From Usnea hakonensis (Eukaryota > Ascomycota > Lecanoromycetes > Lecanorales > Parmeliaceae), in the NCBI GenBank assembly GCA_013423325.1, contig BLJB01000052.1:186001-250000 (forward strand): DNA of 64,000 nt, given 5' to 3'. This document shows, piece after piece, positions 1 to 10,733 of this stretch. Below the pieces are notes generated by a model. The model did no database searches, had not been told where the DNA came from, and was given only the letters and a program-made list of their open reading frames with translations. The translations under genes and the position numbers were made by a program. Position 1 is the stretch's first letter. Each line of letters begins with the position of its first letter.

Positions 1-1095
1 TAATGCAAGTCTGAGCTTTTTCCCGAGGCACGGCTTGGGTTAAACCAGGACACAAAGTCGATCCGCATGATGACTTATATTTATCATCACTTTACACTTA
101 CGATGGCAAACAATTGCCCGCCACAAACGACATCTCCCCACACACAGCCCTCGACGTATCATCATACCTTACTCAGCACTCCAACCTGACACCTATCCCT
201 GCACCTCGTTCAACGCTGCCAGTCTCCCAGGGAAACCCATTTCCTCGAGAATGCGGAGCGCTCAATCAAGGCCAATCAATACAATACCACTGAGCTATAT
301 AAATTTCCACCCGAGCAGCACTCGCTCTTGAATTAACTTTCTTTCGAGATTGTTACGAGCGATAAGTACGGAGCAGTGGAGCTTTCGTTTCAACTGCTGG
401 ATGAGGGGGAACAGGGTTTCGTGAGGCTCACTCCGTTTGGTCGTGGGGGATGAGAGGAGTTTGTTGGTGGGGACTGAGCGGAGATCGGTTCAGGGCTGGG
501 GGACAGACAGCATTTTGTGGGGTTTGTATCGAGAGAATTGGATGCGGTGGGGTGAAGAGGGGAGGGAGATGGTAGTCGCCTCATGGTGAGGTTTTCGGGG
601 AGCCTTGTATCTTTCATTACTCTACGGCGGTCACTAGGTCGATTCAAGACTGGTTGCACTTCTTCACACTCGAATTCGAAGTTTCATACGCAGGGTGGGC
701 GATGATGACCTCTTTGAATTCGTCACTGCGCCACCGTGTTTACTTTCGCCCACGGTGCAGAGTCGTGAGGAATTCATCTTGTTGTTCATCCGTACACTTC
801 TTCCAACTCTCCCGTTCTTACCTCCTTGGATTTTGCCCCTTTATCTACCCCTCTCCCCCCCCCTCCTCCAACCCAAAATATCATATATCAATATCGAGCA
901 ACCTAGAGCGGAATATCTATATTTATAACCTATAATCCCCTTTTCAGTATCTCTCTCGGCCCCTCACCCCTCCCCCCCCCGATCCGGAATCTGCACCTCT
1001 CCATTCCCCAGGATGGGGTTTCCCAACGCGGGGTTCTGTAAAGCACGCCTGCTTTCTGATCTGGGCACCGGATAAAGGGAATGGGGGGTTAGCGC
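1..1095. other. Intergenic, no supported gene
   Basis: Only short Ser/Pro-rich open frames with no family resemblance occur here (minus 390-659; plus 654-935). The stretch around 840-1000 is pyrimidine-rich with several runs of C. I see no RNA gene or mobile element. Confidence 0.5.
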
Positions 1096-1158
1096 CTATG
1101 ATGGAGACGAGATGGGGAGAGTTGTGAGTAGGCGGACGGTGAGAGTGTCTGTGTTTTT

Positions 1159-1560
1159 CGAAAACAATCGCTGCATTCGATGATGATCGTGTTGTGGGTC
1201 GATGCCTTTCCCTCGCGCCCGCGGCGCCGATAGGTTCGGGTTTTCATCGTCTTCTTCTTGGCCTCGTGCTCCTCTATGTTCAAATCCGTTTCCATCGGCC
1301 CCGCTTCTTGGGTGAATCACGCCAGGACTTTGCTCTAAGCGCTGGATACGGATGTTGAAGAATATGGACACGGAGGAGTGCGCCTCGTCCATTTCAGAAA
1401 TATCCCTGCATTTGATGATCGTGGTGTAGCTCTACCCCTTTCCACCGCTCCCTGGGCGCCTCGAGGCCTGGATACTCTTCTTCTTTCCCTACTCCGTATC
1501 CATCTCCGTTCCTACCAGTCCCGCTTCTCCTGTAAACCACGCCTGTATCCCGCTCTTTGC
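1159..1560 (-). repeat. Diverged tandem duplication of a cytoplasmic-tail coding segment
   Basis: On the minus strand, 1392-1560 encodes the tail of the membrane protein (GVVYRRSG... then APRERWKG...HHDHQMQGYF). About 230 bases downstream, 1159-1333 encodes a similar peptide (GVIHPRSG... APRARGKG...HDHHRMQRLF). The DNA also matches in blocks, for example tgcattcgatgatgatcgtg against tgcatttgatgatcgtggtg. The second copy lies after the stop codon in another frame, so it is either untranslated, a relic, or reached by unseen splicing. Confidence 0.65.
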
Positions 1561-2413
1561 GTCGAAGACGAATGACGAAGAGGATTGCGGTTGCGAGGAT
1601 GAGTAGGAATAGTGCGCCCATGATGGTACCGACTATGATGGCGACTTTTTGGCTTTTGCTGAGACCGTGTGATGGGGTGGGGGCGCTGGAAGGTGCGGGT
1701 GAGGATGAGGATGTGGATGTGGATGTGACTGCTGGGGTTGGGGCAGTGGTGGGAGAGGAAGGGGAAGATGTAGAGGTAGAGGTAGAGGTGAGAGATGTGG
1801 GGACTGTAGTATTGGAGGACAAGGTCGGTTCGGAGGAGCGGATACTCGACGTCGGGGAACCTGTTGTAGGATTTGCAATTGTGCCGGACGCGGCCAATAC
1901 CCCACTGGAGCTTGTATCAGTCCACACATGGGGATTCTGTCCGTAATTCAGGACAATGTTGAAATCGTTACTGATGAAGGTGGGTGGGTTCGCGCTGGAG
2001 TCGTGCAGGTCGGACACTATGAAGTGGCACGTCCAGGCATACCCATCGTCGAGAGGCACGAGGGACGAGCCTGTCGCCGGGATAGACTGGTTGTATGCTG
2101 GACGATGCGGGTTAGAATGGGTGTGATGGAAGTGCCCTTGCGGGAATGGGGATTGGGGAAGAGACCTACGATAAGCATAGTGGGCGGTGTCGTCGGGGTG
2201 TTGGCAGCGGAGCAGCAGGTATGGAGCGACGAAGTCGGAGGTCCAGGATGCGTTGACCGTGTCGAGGAAATTGTATGTGGGGATCGTGTGGATGTCTGGG
2301 TATAGCCATTGATTGGCGGCGTAGGTCGTGGGGAGGAGTGTGGCTATGAGGATGGTGTTTTTTGCGAGGTGGAATGGCTTGGAAGAAGGGGAAGTTTTGT
2401 GTGGTGCGTGCAT
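1394..2413 (-). CDS. Single-pass Ser/Thr-rich membrane protein, fungal-specific
   Basis: One exon, 339 residues. An N-terminal hydrophobic segment (about residues 18-33, ending TTYAANQW) looks like a signal peptide. The ectodomain (about 34-185) contains the phrases LDTVNASW, YAWTCHF and FNIVLNYG. It is followed by a Ser/Thr/Pro-rich stalk (about 190-245), a transmembrane helix (about 254-277, VAIIVGTIMGALFLLILATA) and a basic tail. This architecture is common among uncharacterised ascomycete surface proteins, often grouped with wall-stress-sensor-like proteins, but I see no WSC cysteine pattern, so no function is assigned. A diverged copy of the tail lies directly downstream. Confidence 0.7.
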   Translation of the reverse strand: MHAPHKTSPSSKPFHLAKNTILIATLLPTTYAANQWLYPDIHTIPTYNFLDTVNASWTSDFVAPYLLLRCQHPDDTAHYAYRRSLPQSPFPQGHFHHTHSNPHRPAYNQSIPATGSSLVPLDDGYAWTCHFIVSDLHDSSANPPTFISNDFNIVLNYGQNPHVWTDTSSSGVLAASGTIANPTTGSPTSSIRSSEPTLSSNTTVPTSLTSTSTSTSSPSSPTTAPTPAVTSTSTSSSSPAPSSAPTPSHGLSKSQKVAIIVGTIMGALFLLILATAILFVIRLRRKERDTGVVYRRSGTGRNGDGYGVGKEEEYPGLEAPRERWKGVELHHDHQMQGYF

Positions 2414-4345
2414 CGCATAGCAGGCGAGGGTTTGGAGCCGCTGAAGGACGGGGAGGTTAAGTGTATATATTCAGCTTCACGGGGCTGATAGCCATCAAAG
2501 CTATCGCAAGGAATTGGACGGTAGCGACTTGGAGGAGAGAAGTGATCTCGACGGAGATTGGGGGGGATGTGCCCTGTCCGTTTTTCGTTTCACATACTCT
2601 AGCGTCGAGGGTCATTGCGACCGAGCAGCTCCAGGATCACCGCAGCTTCATTGAGGATTGAGAGCTATAAGATGATAATCATCAGTATGATATGATAGAA
2701 CGATTTGCCCAATTCGGCAGGAATTGAAGCCGCAAGAATTATTATCCAATGTCTCCAAATACCTTACTCTCTTCGGTCAATGACGAAACTGACCCTGTAG
2801 GGCTGATCGGTAACGCTAAATCTCAATCACCGATGTCTTTAGATTATCCTCGAAGCTAGCATCTTTGAATTCGTCGGCGTTTGACACCACTAACAAGACT
2901 AGTCATGTCACCCAGATATGAAATAGGTACGTACTTGATAAAGTTGATAGAACGGTGTCCACGAGTAAACCTGACTTTGAGGAGACTGCCGAGGACACTC
3001 GCCCCAAAGCGCATTAACCAGCTACTCTCCGCGAGTCTCTACCCACTCCTCGAACCCACTTCATAAGGCATACACGACTATTCCGCTTAGCAGCAACAAC
3101 GTCTCGGTCTTCTCGCCTACAAATTCACAACCTCGTACCCGTGCACCACGATCAGTATTCCCTGCAAGACAACCCCCCAAACAACAGTGCCAAAATCAAT
3201 TGAGTCTGTAAAGTCAAATATCCGAGCCCCTATTTTTTTTTGGCATTCTTCGGTTTGAGCAAGGCATCTACGTACTTTACTCCAGTGTCCTGATTCAACA
3301 TGCTGCGCTCTGGCCCGTGAGGAATGAGAAGCCTTCAAAATTGCGAGTCGAGAGGAAGCGGCAGTTCTTTCTATGGGCTGTGATGAATCTAAGGGCAGTA
3401 ATCCAGGGTTGTTGAGCTGAGTACTGACTGATGAGGCGGAAGGTGACAATTGCATGGTACCCAATCATGAGAAAGACATCATCGGCGTAGCCAACTCAGC
3501 CCGCCACCTCCAGCATGACCAAAAGCTTGAGCTAAATTACTGCAGCCTTATAGAAGCATGTGCTTGACATGATGCGGGGACTAGTACACGTACACGTGGA
3601 GACTGGAGGGGAGTGGCGACTCGACGCTTTGGACATCTGATACTGGTTTTTGAACTCCATTTATGATGTACCAAATTCCAACTGTAAACTCCCGAGGCAG
3701 TCGTAGAGTACCGAGGAAGAAGGGCACCAGGAATCCTGAAGCATCCGGTTATACGAATACCAGGGCTGTTGGGACGGGAAGGTAGGAATGTTGCGGGAAG
3801 ATTAGGAATATTTCTTTTTGAATGGTCAAAGCGGAAGACATGGATGCGACATCCAGATTCCAGAAGTGGAAAGATATTCAAATGAAGGAAAAGGCAGGCA
3901 ACCTCGCCGTCAGTGGTGGTGGTGGTGGTGGTCAGTGGTGATGATTGTGCCAAAGCACATGTTACAACTTACCCTTAAGGTAAAGTAAATAAATGAATGG
4001 ACATGTTCCAGGTGATTGGAATGTCCCAGGATGAACTCTAGTCCACGCCAATCTAACGCTACAGCTCCCGATAAGTGGCAGGCGCTCCAATGGTATCGAC
4101 AGATCTAGATGACTAGCAGGAATTAAGGTACGCCATCTAGCATAATCGCGTGATAGTTTAGACTTTCCCCCTTTATTTTTATGCACATCAATCTCCAATT
4201 GGATCCTGTCAGAAGGCCTAAAAAGTAATTAAAAAGTAATTAAAAAAGTAAAAACAAGAAATTCTCCGATTGCACAAGGATTCTCCACCTTTCATAAAGC
4301 CCAGGGAAATAGAAGAAGCTTAATAATAATCGGACTAGAATCGCC
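2414..4345. other. Intergenic, no supported gene
   Basis: Weak open frames only (minus 3117-3464 and 3537-3953), without recognisable domains. A (GGT)n tract lies at about 3913-3932. Around 4217-4256 there is an A/T-rich direct repeat of the form aaaaagtaatt. Confidence 0.45.
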
Positions 4346-4594
4346 ATGGAACACTTGCAGATCCCAATTCCCATAATAATAATTCTCATCCTTCCATTAT
4401 TCACCTTTACCGTAATCAACTCGTCAGTAGCCAGACCCTGCCGTCCGCCGTACCGTGTTTTTCCGTCTCACAGCATGCCCGTGTCCGTGCCCGTGCCTTG
4501 TCCTTTATCGATCCTATCAGACTCCAGAGATAACAGAGAGCTGAGAAGGAAGGAGGACACCATCATGACGGCCGCAATCGAAACAGAATGCTGA
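4346..4594 (+). CDS. Possible small secreted protein, doubtful
   Basis: An 82-codon open frame. It begins with a strongly hydrophobic stretch (about residues 7-26, rich in Ile/Leu) followed by VARPCRPPYR, which would fit a signal peptide and a short mature peptide with three cysteines. No family is recognised. The frame could be fortuitous, and it sits alone between two genes. A transcript would be needed to accept it. Confidence 0.2.
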   Translation: MEHLQIPIPIIIILILPLFTFTVINSSVARPCRPPYRVFPSHSMPVSVPVPCPLSILSDSRDNRELRRKEDTIMTAAIETEC

Positions 4595-5151
4595 CGTCAA
4601 GCAAGAGCAGCATCGCAAGCAGGACCAAGGTAAGAAGGTAATTGGAGTCCCAATTGCCTCTTTCGAACACTTTGCTTTAATGCATTAATTAGCACTAGTG
4701 AAGGAATCGTTGCCTAGTGATTAACTATCACACCTAGTCAGTACCTAAGCTTAAAGGTACAGCAATTGCCCTGGCACCAGGGACCCTCTGGCATACTAAC
4801 GTACTACCGTACGCGGGTCTGTGCAGGAACGCCATCAAGATATTAGCGATGGCCCATTGGATAACCAGAGAAGCTATACCCATTCCCCTGGAACTTTGTC
4901 CCTACTCTCTCCCGGGGCTGAAAATTAGCCCGTCTCTTAGATCATGCACTACAACAGTCCATCCCATCACTTTCCCACTTGTTCAACCTTGCTGATTTCT
5001 ATCAAAATAACGAGCAACGACCTCATGTTTGAACCTTCTCCTTGTACATAATCATCTCTTGTCGCTCTGCTCCTTCTGTACATATTCCGTGCAAAAGCTT
5101 TGAACGCCTTCCACGTGAGACTACTCCCAGCGCACTACCAATGTTGCAACA
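4595..5151. other. Upstream region of the seven-TM gene
   Basis: No gene. Pyrimidine-rich stretches between about 4970 and 5120 are typical of a fungal promoter or 5' leader. The following start codon at 5152 has the context acaATG. Confidence 0.4.
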
Positions 5152-6477
5152 ATGTTTGAAACTCTGAGCAAACGCGCTACCGACGGCGTAACCGGCGCTC
5201 TCCCATATAACCCACTCGAATACTGCATACTTGCCGCGGGGACAGCGATTGCCTGGGCATACACGATTGAACTCGATCTCGTCATCTTCTATACCTTCAG
5301 GCGCCGCAAAGGCCTATACTTCTGGTCGCTTCTGATAAGCTCATGGGGCTGCACATTGCATGCCTTGGGATTCGTCCTCAAATTCCTTGTCGGGACCTCA
5401 TGGCTCCTTGAGCTTCCATTTATCGAGATAGGTAAGACACACGATGCGTATCCGCCGGGCCAAGTGACCCCCGACTAACAAGCACTAGGATGGGTTACAA
5501 TGGTAACCGGGCAAGCCTTTGTGCTTTACTCACGCCTTCATCTCGTCGTCCGTAATCAACGAACTCTTCGATATGTGCTCTACATGATCCTATTCGATGC
5601 CTGCGCCCTGCACATTCCTACAATCGTCTTCACGTATGGCAGCAATTCGTCCAAAGCAGACTTTTGGACCCACAAGTTTAATGTTATGGAACGCATCCAG
5701 CTCACGGGCTTCTGCGTTCAAGAATTTATAATTTCCACCATCTACATCACATCGACCGTCAGATTGCTGGGGTCCATCTACCACAGCATGACACGGAAAG
5801 TAATGCTCCAACTCCTCACGATCAATTGCATCTGTATCGGCATGGACATAATCCTCATCGGCCTGGAATTTTCAAACAACTACGTCGGCGAAGCTTCCAT
5901 CAAGCCCACGATATATGCCATCAAACTCAAGCTCGAATTCGCAGTGCTCAATCAACTCATGGGCCTCACCAAAGCCGGTTTCACCGAAGAGAACCGCTTC
6001 CAAGGCGGCCAGGCCCAACAAGGCAGTCACGAGCTCCGTAACCGCACCCTGGCATCGCAGACCACGGCGGATCCGGAATCGGCCCCGCCCCGCAAGGCGG
6101 GCAATTGGACCTCGGCCAAAGGCATCCGGGGCTCCTTTTCCGGTGGGCACATTAGCGTGACCCGGCCGGACGAAATTTTCAAGACCCATCAAGTCGATGT
6201 GGTCAGCGAGCCTAAAGCCACGGACGAATCCACCAGTTCTTCTTCGACCGCGGTGACGGCCGGCGAGACGGGTCTTCCGCCGAAGGTGAAGAGTTTGATG
6301 GGCACGCCGATTGTATATATGCCGAATCGGCCGTCGCGACTCTCCCGCACCGATCCTAACGGCCGGGACCCCAGTCCTAGCGAGAGCGAGGAGGGACTTC
6401 GCCGGAAGAGTACGGATAGTGAAAAGGAAGGTACGCGGTGGATCGAAGGCGATGTGTCGACTGTCCACGGGGAATAA
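5152..6477 (+). CDS. Seven-transmembrane protein, DUF7703-like
   Basis: Two exons, 5152-5431 and 5489-6477, join through a 57-base intron (GTAAGA..CTAG, branch CTAAC). The product is 422 residues, reading ...IEI-GWVTMVTG... across the join. Seven hydrophobic segments fill the first ~270 residues: YCILAAGT, FWSLLISSW, MVTGQAFVL, YVLYMILFD, EFIISTIYI, VMLQLLTIN and YAIKLKLEFAVL. A hydrophilic Ser/Pro-rich tail of about 150 residues follows. The last helix resembles fungal DUF7703 integral membrane proteins as I recall them. The seven-helix core with a long cytosolic tail also has a receptor-like outline, but no ligand or G-protein motif is visible and the function is unknown. Confidence 0.75.
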
Positions 6478-8414
6478 TATCTTTTTTAAAAAAAGGAACT
6501 TATTTACCCATCTCGCTATCTGGAATAGCGGTCCTCGCAATGCATGCGATAACTGTAATCCTTGTACAGTCCACATTGTCAGATTATTGTTGAGAAGCGG
6601 CGATACCAATAGGTACTTTTTTACTTTTACAGACCTCATGTCACCTGTCAACCCACGAGTTCCAGGTCCATAATAATGCAGGCCTCGGTAAGCGAGAAAT
6701 AGAAAAAAAAAGGAAAATTCCACCTCTGGAAAAATTTCGGGCATACTACTAACGGGTTACTCGTACCTGCGTCCAAAAGCGGACCCAAACCCCTGGCCCC
6801 TTTCCCTTTCTCTTTCGGCCCTTCTTTCTGCCTCCGCGCGGGAAAAAGAAAATCGTGGAGAATGAAGGTGGTGAATTTGTGATGTAATAGGCACGCTTAT
6901 CCTTTTTCAGGGGTTAGAAAGACCCGGGGAAAATCGGAGGGAGACCAGACGTCATGCCGTGTGGCTTGCGGCAGGCAAGGCTGTGATTGGTGCGGTTGGG
7001 GGAGGTTGGTTGTGGGGTTGGGGGCTAGGGGTGGTGGGGCTTAGGGGAGAAGCTTGTCTTTAGAGGGGGCGGCGGTTTCTAGGGGCGGGGATCTCAGGGG
7101 GATCTTACCTTACCTAGGTACCTTACTTAGGGAGGGGAATCTTAGGTATGGGGACTCGGAACACGCCTGCTTGGCGGCAGATTTTGAATCCTGGCTCGCA
7201 TGTGATATGGTTTCTCGGAGTAGTAGGCAATGGATGGGTTGAGTTGTGATTGGTATTTGGGAGTTGGGTAACGCGGCTGGTAGTTTGATAGAGAGAGTGC
7301 TGATGAGGAGTATGGATCGCAAGGTAGGAGCGGTAGCAAGGCCTCTGGAGATAGGGAATCGCTTCGTTGTTTAGGGAAGAGGGGATTGGGCTAGGCCTTC
7401 TTCTGGGAGATGTCATCGGCTCACGAGCAATGGTATTGTTCTTATGGGCTCTTGGCCTATTTACATGAGGACGGGAGAGGGACAAAAAGCGGGCCTGTGC
7501 CAAGGCGCGCTAGGTCTTCGGACTATGTTTTACCCGAGGAGCATCAACTCGCAAATCGCAATGTATGTTGTAAGGTACCTTATTATGGTATAATGTGGAA
7601 GGAGCTTTCAAGAAGAGGGCAAGAAGATCAGCGTCTGCAATATTACTGACCTCTACTTCTGGAAGAGGTGCCCTCAAGTATTCATTCTATCAATCAGGCT
7701 CTAGAGGATTGGAATAGTGGATTGTAATCCTTATCCACTGGAGTCCACCAGAGACGATACGATACTACAAGTAAATGCGCATATGGAATCCTAGAGCCGA
7801 ACCCACTGGCTAGGAATCTCGTCCAAGAGGCAATTATTACTTGTCGCTCTGGCGAGCGGTGGGTATCATACTAATACCCGCTGATGGCTCACTACTGATT
7901 TGAACTGTCAGCTTCCCATTGGATCCGAGAATGCAACCCTGTAATCAAAGTGCAGTCATCTTCGAGATGAAAACCCAGAACGCCTGAAAACTATTCCACG
8001 AGTACAATGATGGTTTAGCAGAAGCAGAAAACGTACTGTACAAATCAAAACCATTTGACACTTTCGGCTTGTCTTATTCAAAACGGTCTTTTGCTTTGTG
8101 GCAAGCTCGAGCATCGTGCAAGCAGATGTTCCAAGTCTCCTGCGCTCTATTTCTTAACGGAGGATACCATTGCATCCAGCTGTACTCACTATAAGCACCT
8201 ACTAACACGCTCGGCTTCCTCGCTTGCCCTCAAGACATTTCCTGGCCCAGTGGGGTATGATGGAAGGGTATGAATACGCAAAACGAAATACTACAGCGTC
8301 TACAAGGAGCAAAATCTTTAGAGCAACTTAGTTCTACCTCGTTCATGCTCGAGGTCCGCACATTCTATCCTACAAGAACTCCCTACAAGTCCATCTTTCA
8401 TAGTCCTCACGAAG
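6478..8414. other. Intergenic, no supported gene
   Basis: About 1.9 kb. Short open frames at 7054-7503 are overlapping shadows with no domain. The palindrome TACCTAGGTA occurs at about 7111-7120 among TACCTTA repeats. A short open frame at 8270-8467 overlaps the F-box start and may be only leader sequence. Confidence 0.4.
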
Positions 8415-9875
8415 ATGGCCCTCCAACCCTTGACCTCACCCAAGAACGCAATGGGCGAAACGCTTGAGCCACCGGGGGTGACGGGCATCACTGATCTCCC
8501 GGAAGAGCTCCTAGTGCACATTGTCTCCTTTCTACCCTGGAATGGCAACCAGCTTGCTCCACTTTGTCGAGTCTCTCGCCTTTTCCAAAGGGCCGTTGAG
8601 CCATATTTGTACTCCACTATCTCGCTGACGATAGACTGCTACGAACAGATACCCGACTCCGGACCACTGAGGGATGAGAGTGGAGGTTCTAGTCTCCCCC
8701 AGTTCTCCCGTCTGTTGAATACTCTGTCGAAATATCCATCACTTCGTACATATCCACGAATGCTTCGGCTAAGAGTTGGCCATTGCGATGGCATCTGGAA
8801 GGGACATGCAGGATACTATCCGTCTCTGAGCCTTCAGATTCTGCTGCTGGAGCTACTACCATCGCTCAAAGACCTACGCCTCAACCCACCGCCAGTCTTT
8901 TCAGAATTTCCAAACATGCACTCGCTAAGGTCATTACACCTGGACTTCGAGGCCCTCTACTTCACACCTAACGAAATCGACGTTGATGATCTTGAGTGGA
9001 ACACCCAGTCAGCGAAATACAAGACCTTCAAAAGCTGCCTCATCATTCCAAACCTCCGTACTCTCAAGGTTGTAGGACTTCATCCTCATTCAAACGACAT
9101 CCCACTCGTCCCATTTCCACATTTTTGCTTTCGAAGCTCTTACATCGACGATCTACAAATCGTCCGCTGCGGTGCCCTTACCTCCGACGTTTTAGTGGAT
9201 ATTCTCATCTCAATTCGCGCCCTCAAGCGTTTTGTCCTCGAGTGCAGCTGGCAGTTTGATTTTCAAGATGGCGATGCTGAATCGTCATACAACACTCTGG
9301 GTCGGGCCTTAGAGCCACACAGAGTTCATCTGGAGGAACTCATCATTGCCGGTAGCGATTGTGCCCAGTTTGAGCACACACAATCAATTGGCAGTCTCAG
9401 GGACTACTTCGCATTGAAACAGCTGGCCATTCCCGTGCATCTTCTTCCTAGGTTTCCAAACTTAAAAAGAGCTTTAGAGGTTCTACCGCAGCAATTAGAA
9501 GAATTACAGCTGCAATTTTGTACCAAAGACAGTACAGAAACAAGTTTCGAAGACAGTACAGAAACAAGTTTCGAAGACAGTACAGAAACAAGTTTCGATT
9601 TGCGTATGCAAATTATGCTATTCTTGAGTCTTGTGGCGAGAAAAGCCAACTTCTTACCCGCCTTGAAACGAGAAATCTGGTGGTATCAACAGCCGTCGGG
9701 AGTTGCTACGGCAAGATTGAATTGCTCTGATTATTTAAAAGCACATTCTTCGCTATTTGACAGAATTGGCGGTCATTTTGAAATGGGCTCGAGCGCTCAA
9801 TTCCAATCAACACCGTTTGGATCGCCTTTCAAAGATGGGAAGTCCCTCGGCGAGTGGCACCCTATGTATCAGTAG
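8415..9875 (+). CDS. F-box protein
   Basis: One exon, 486 residues. An F-box occupies about residues 24-70 (ITDLPEELLVHIVSFLPWNG, then LCRVSRLFQRAVEPYLYSTI). In this family it binds Skp1 and makes the protein a substrate adaptor of an SCF ubiquitin ligase. The rest has leucine-spaced segments (SLRSLHLDFEAL, NLRTLKVVGL, LEELQLQFC) suggesting a divergent leucine-rich-repeat solenoid for substrate binding. Near the C-terminus, residues 372-395 are three copies of an 8-residue unit (DSTETSFE). The ATG at 8415 was chosen because the F-box lies close behind it. The substrate is unknown. Confidence 0.85.
   Translation: MALQPLTSPKNAMGETLEPPGVTGITDLPEELLVHIVSFLPWNGNQLAPLCRVSRLFQRAVEPYLYSTISLTIDCYEQIPDSGPLRDESGGSSLPQFSRLLNTLSKYPSLRTYPRMLRLRVGHCDGIWKGHAGYYPSLSLQILLLELLPSLKDLRLNPPPVFSEFPNMHSLRSLHLDFEALYFTPNEIDVDDLEWNTQSAKYKTFKSCLIIPNLRTLKVVGLHPHSNDIPLVPFPHFCFRSSYIDDLQIVRCGALTSDVLVDILISIRALKRFVLECSWQFDFQDGDAESSYNTLGRALEPHRVHLEELIIAGSDCAQFEHTQSIGSLRDYFALKQLAIPVHLLPRFPNLKRALEVLPQQLEELQLQFCTKDSTETSFEDSTETSFEDSTETSFDLRMQIMLFLSLVARKANFLPALKREIWWYQQPSGVATARLNCSDYLKAHSSLFDRIGGHFEMGSSAQFQSTPFGSPFKDGKSLGEWHPMYQ
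9528..9599 (+). repeat. Three perfect 24-base tandem units inside the F-box gene
   Basis: Units at 9528-9551, 9552-9575 and 9576-9599 begin gacagtacagaaacaagt and differ only in the last base of the third copy. The repeat is in frame and adds DSTETSFE per unit. Confidence 0.95.
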
Positions 9876-10733
9876 AGAAGTTAGAATAGTTAAAAGGTTG
9901 TTGCCAAAGCTCTAAAGTGGTCCTCATGGAATCTGGGGCAAATTTTACGTTTTTTCGAAAGCATGATACCTGCTCACAGCGGAGAACGGCTGTTATATGG
10001 TAGCCAATCCACCGCAGCAGTGCGAATTTGTACATATCGTGTGGTACCTATGCGTCTGATCCAGCTATTAGAACAGCAACTATCTCCCAAGCCGTGAAAG
10101 AGACAAAGCAAGCCTTGATCCTTCTCATCAGCAGCCTCCCGTCGCAGTTGTAATCTACTGTATTGCTTGAAGGTGGAAAAGCAGTGCGTCTTGCCGAACT
10201 TGACACTGATATATTAAAAACGAGTTCACGACCTTTCAAACCCTCTCCGTTTCTCGAATCTACTTCAGAGTCACAAACTATCCCTTGCCAGCAACCCTAA
10301 GTGTTTCCGGGTCGAACTCTGAACGAGGAGGAAGTTTCTATTAGGCAATATTTATTAAAATGTGTTTCTATGGGTAGGATAGCCAATATGGTAAGGGTTT
10401 GGTTGCCTGATTGAAGGGTGGCGTTGAACCTCGTCTATACTGACGCAGCTCCGTTTCGTAGAACTCATTCACATTGGCGAAGGAGGCAGGAGGCAGGAGA
10501 CGAGTTGCCGTGCCGTAAAGCTGCATCCGCTTCCCGCGCGTCGATCATCTAACATTAATATTGCAGCCTAAAGTACTTGAGGGAAAGTATATAATTACTT
10601 TACTATACATATCTTACTGACTGGCTGGAAGACTCTGGACTTGAGAAATCGGCCATGCTGAATAAGCCACCTGATGTAGCACCTCATCTGGTGTATTCCT
10701 AAAGCCTACAGCTATTCATCATCTCATTTTTTC
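9876..10733. other. Intergenic between F-box and monooxygenase genes
   Basis: No gene seen. It probably holds the F-box terminator region and the promoter of the FAD monooxygenase. Confidence 0.4.

Noticed and set aside
5872..6744. 290-codon minus-strand frame
   Set aside because: It lies antisense to the second exon of the seven-TM gene, whose sense strand has the hydrophobic pattern and the consensus intron.
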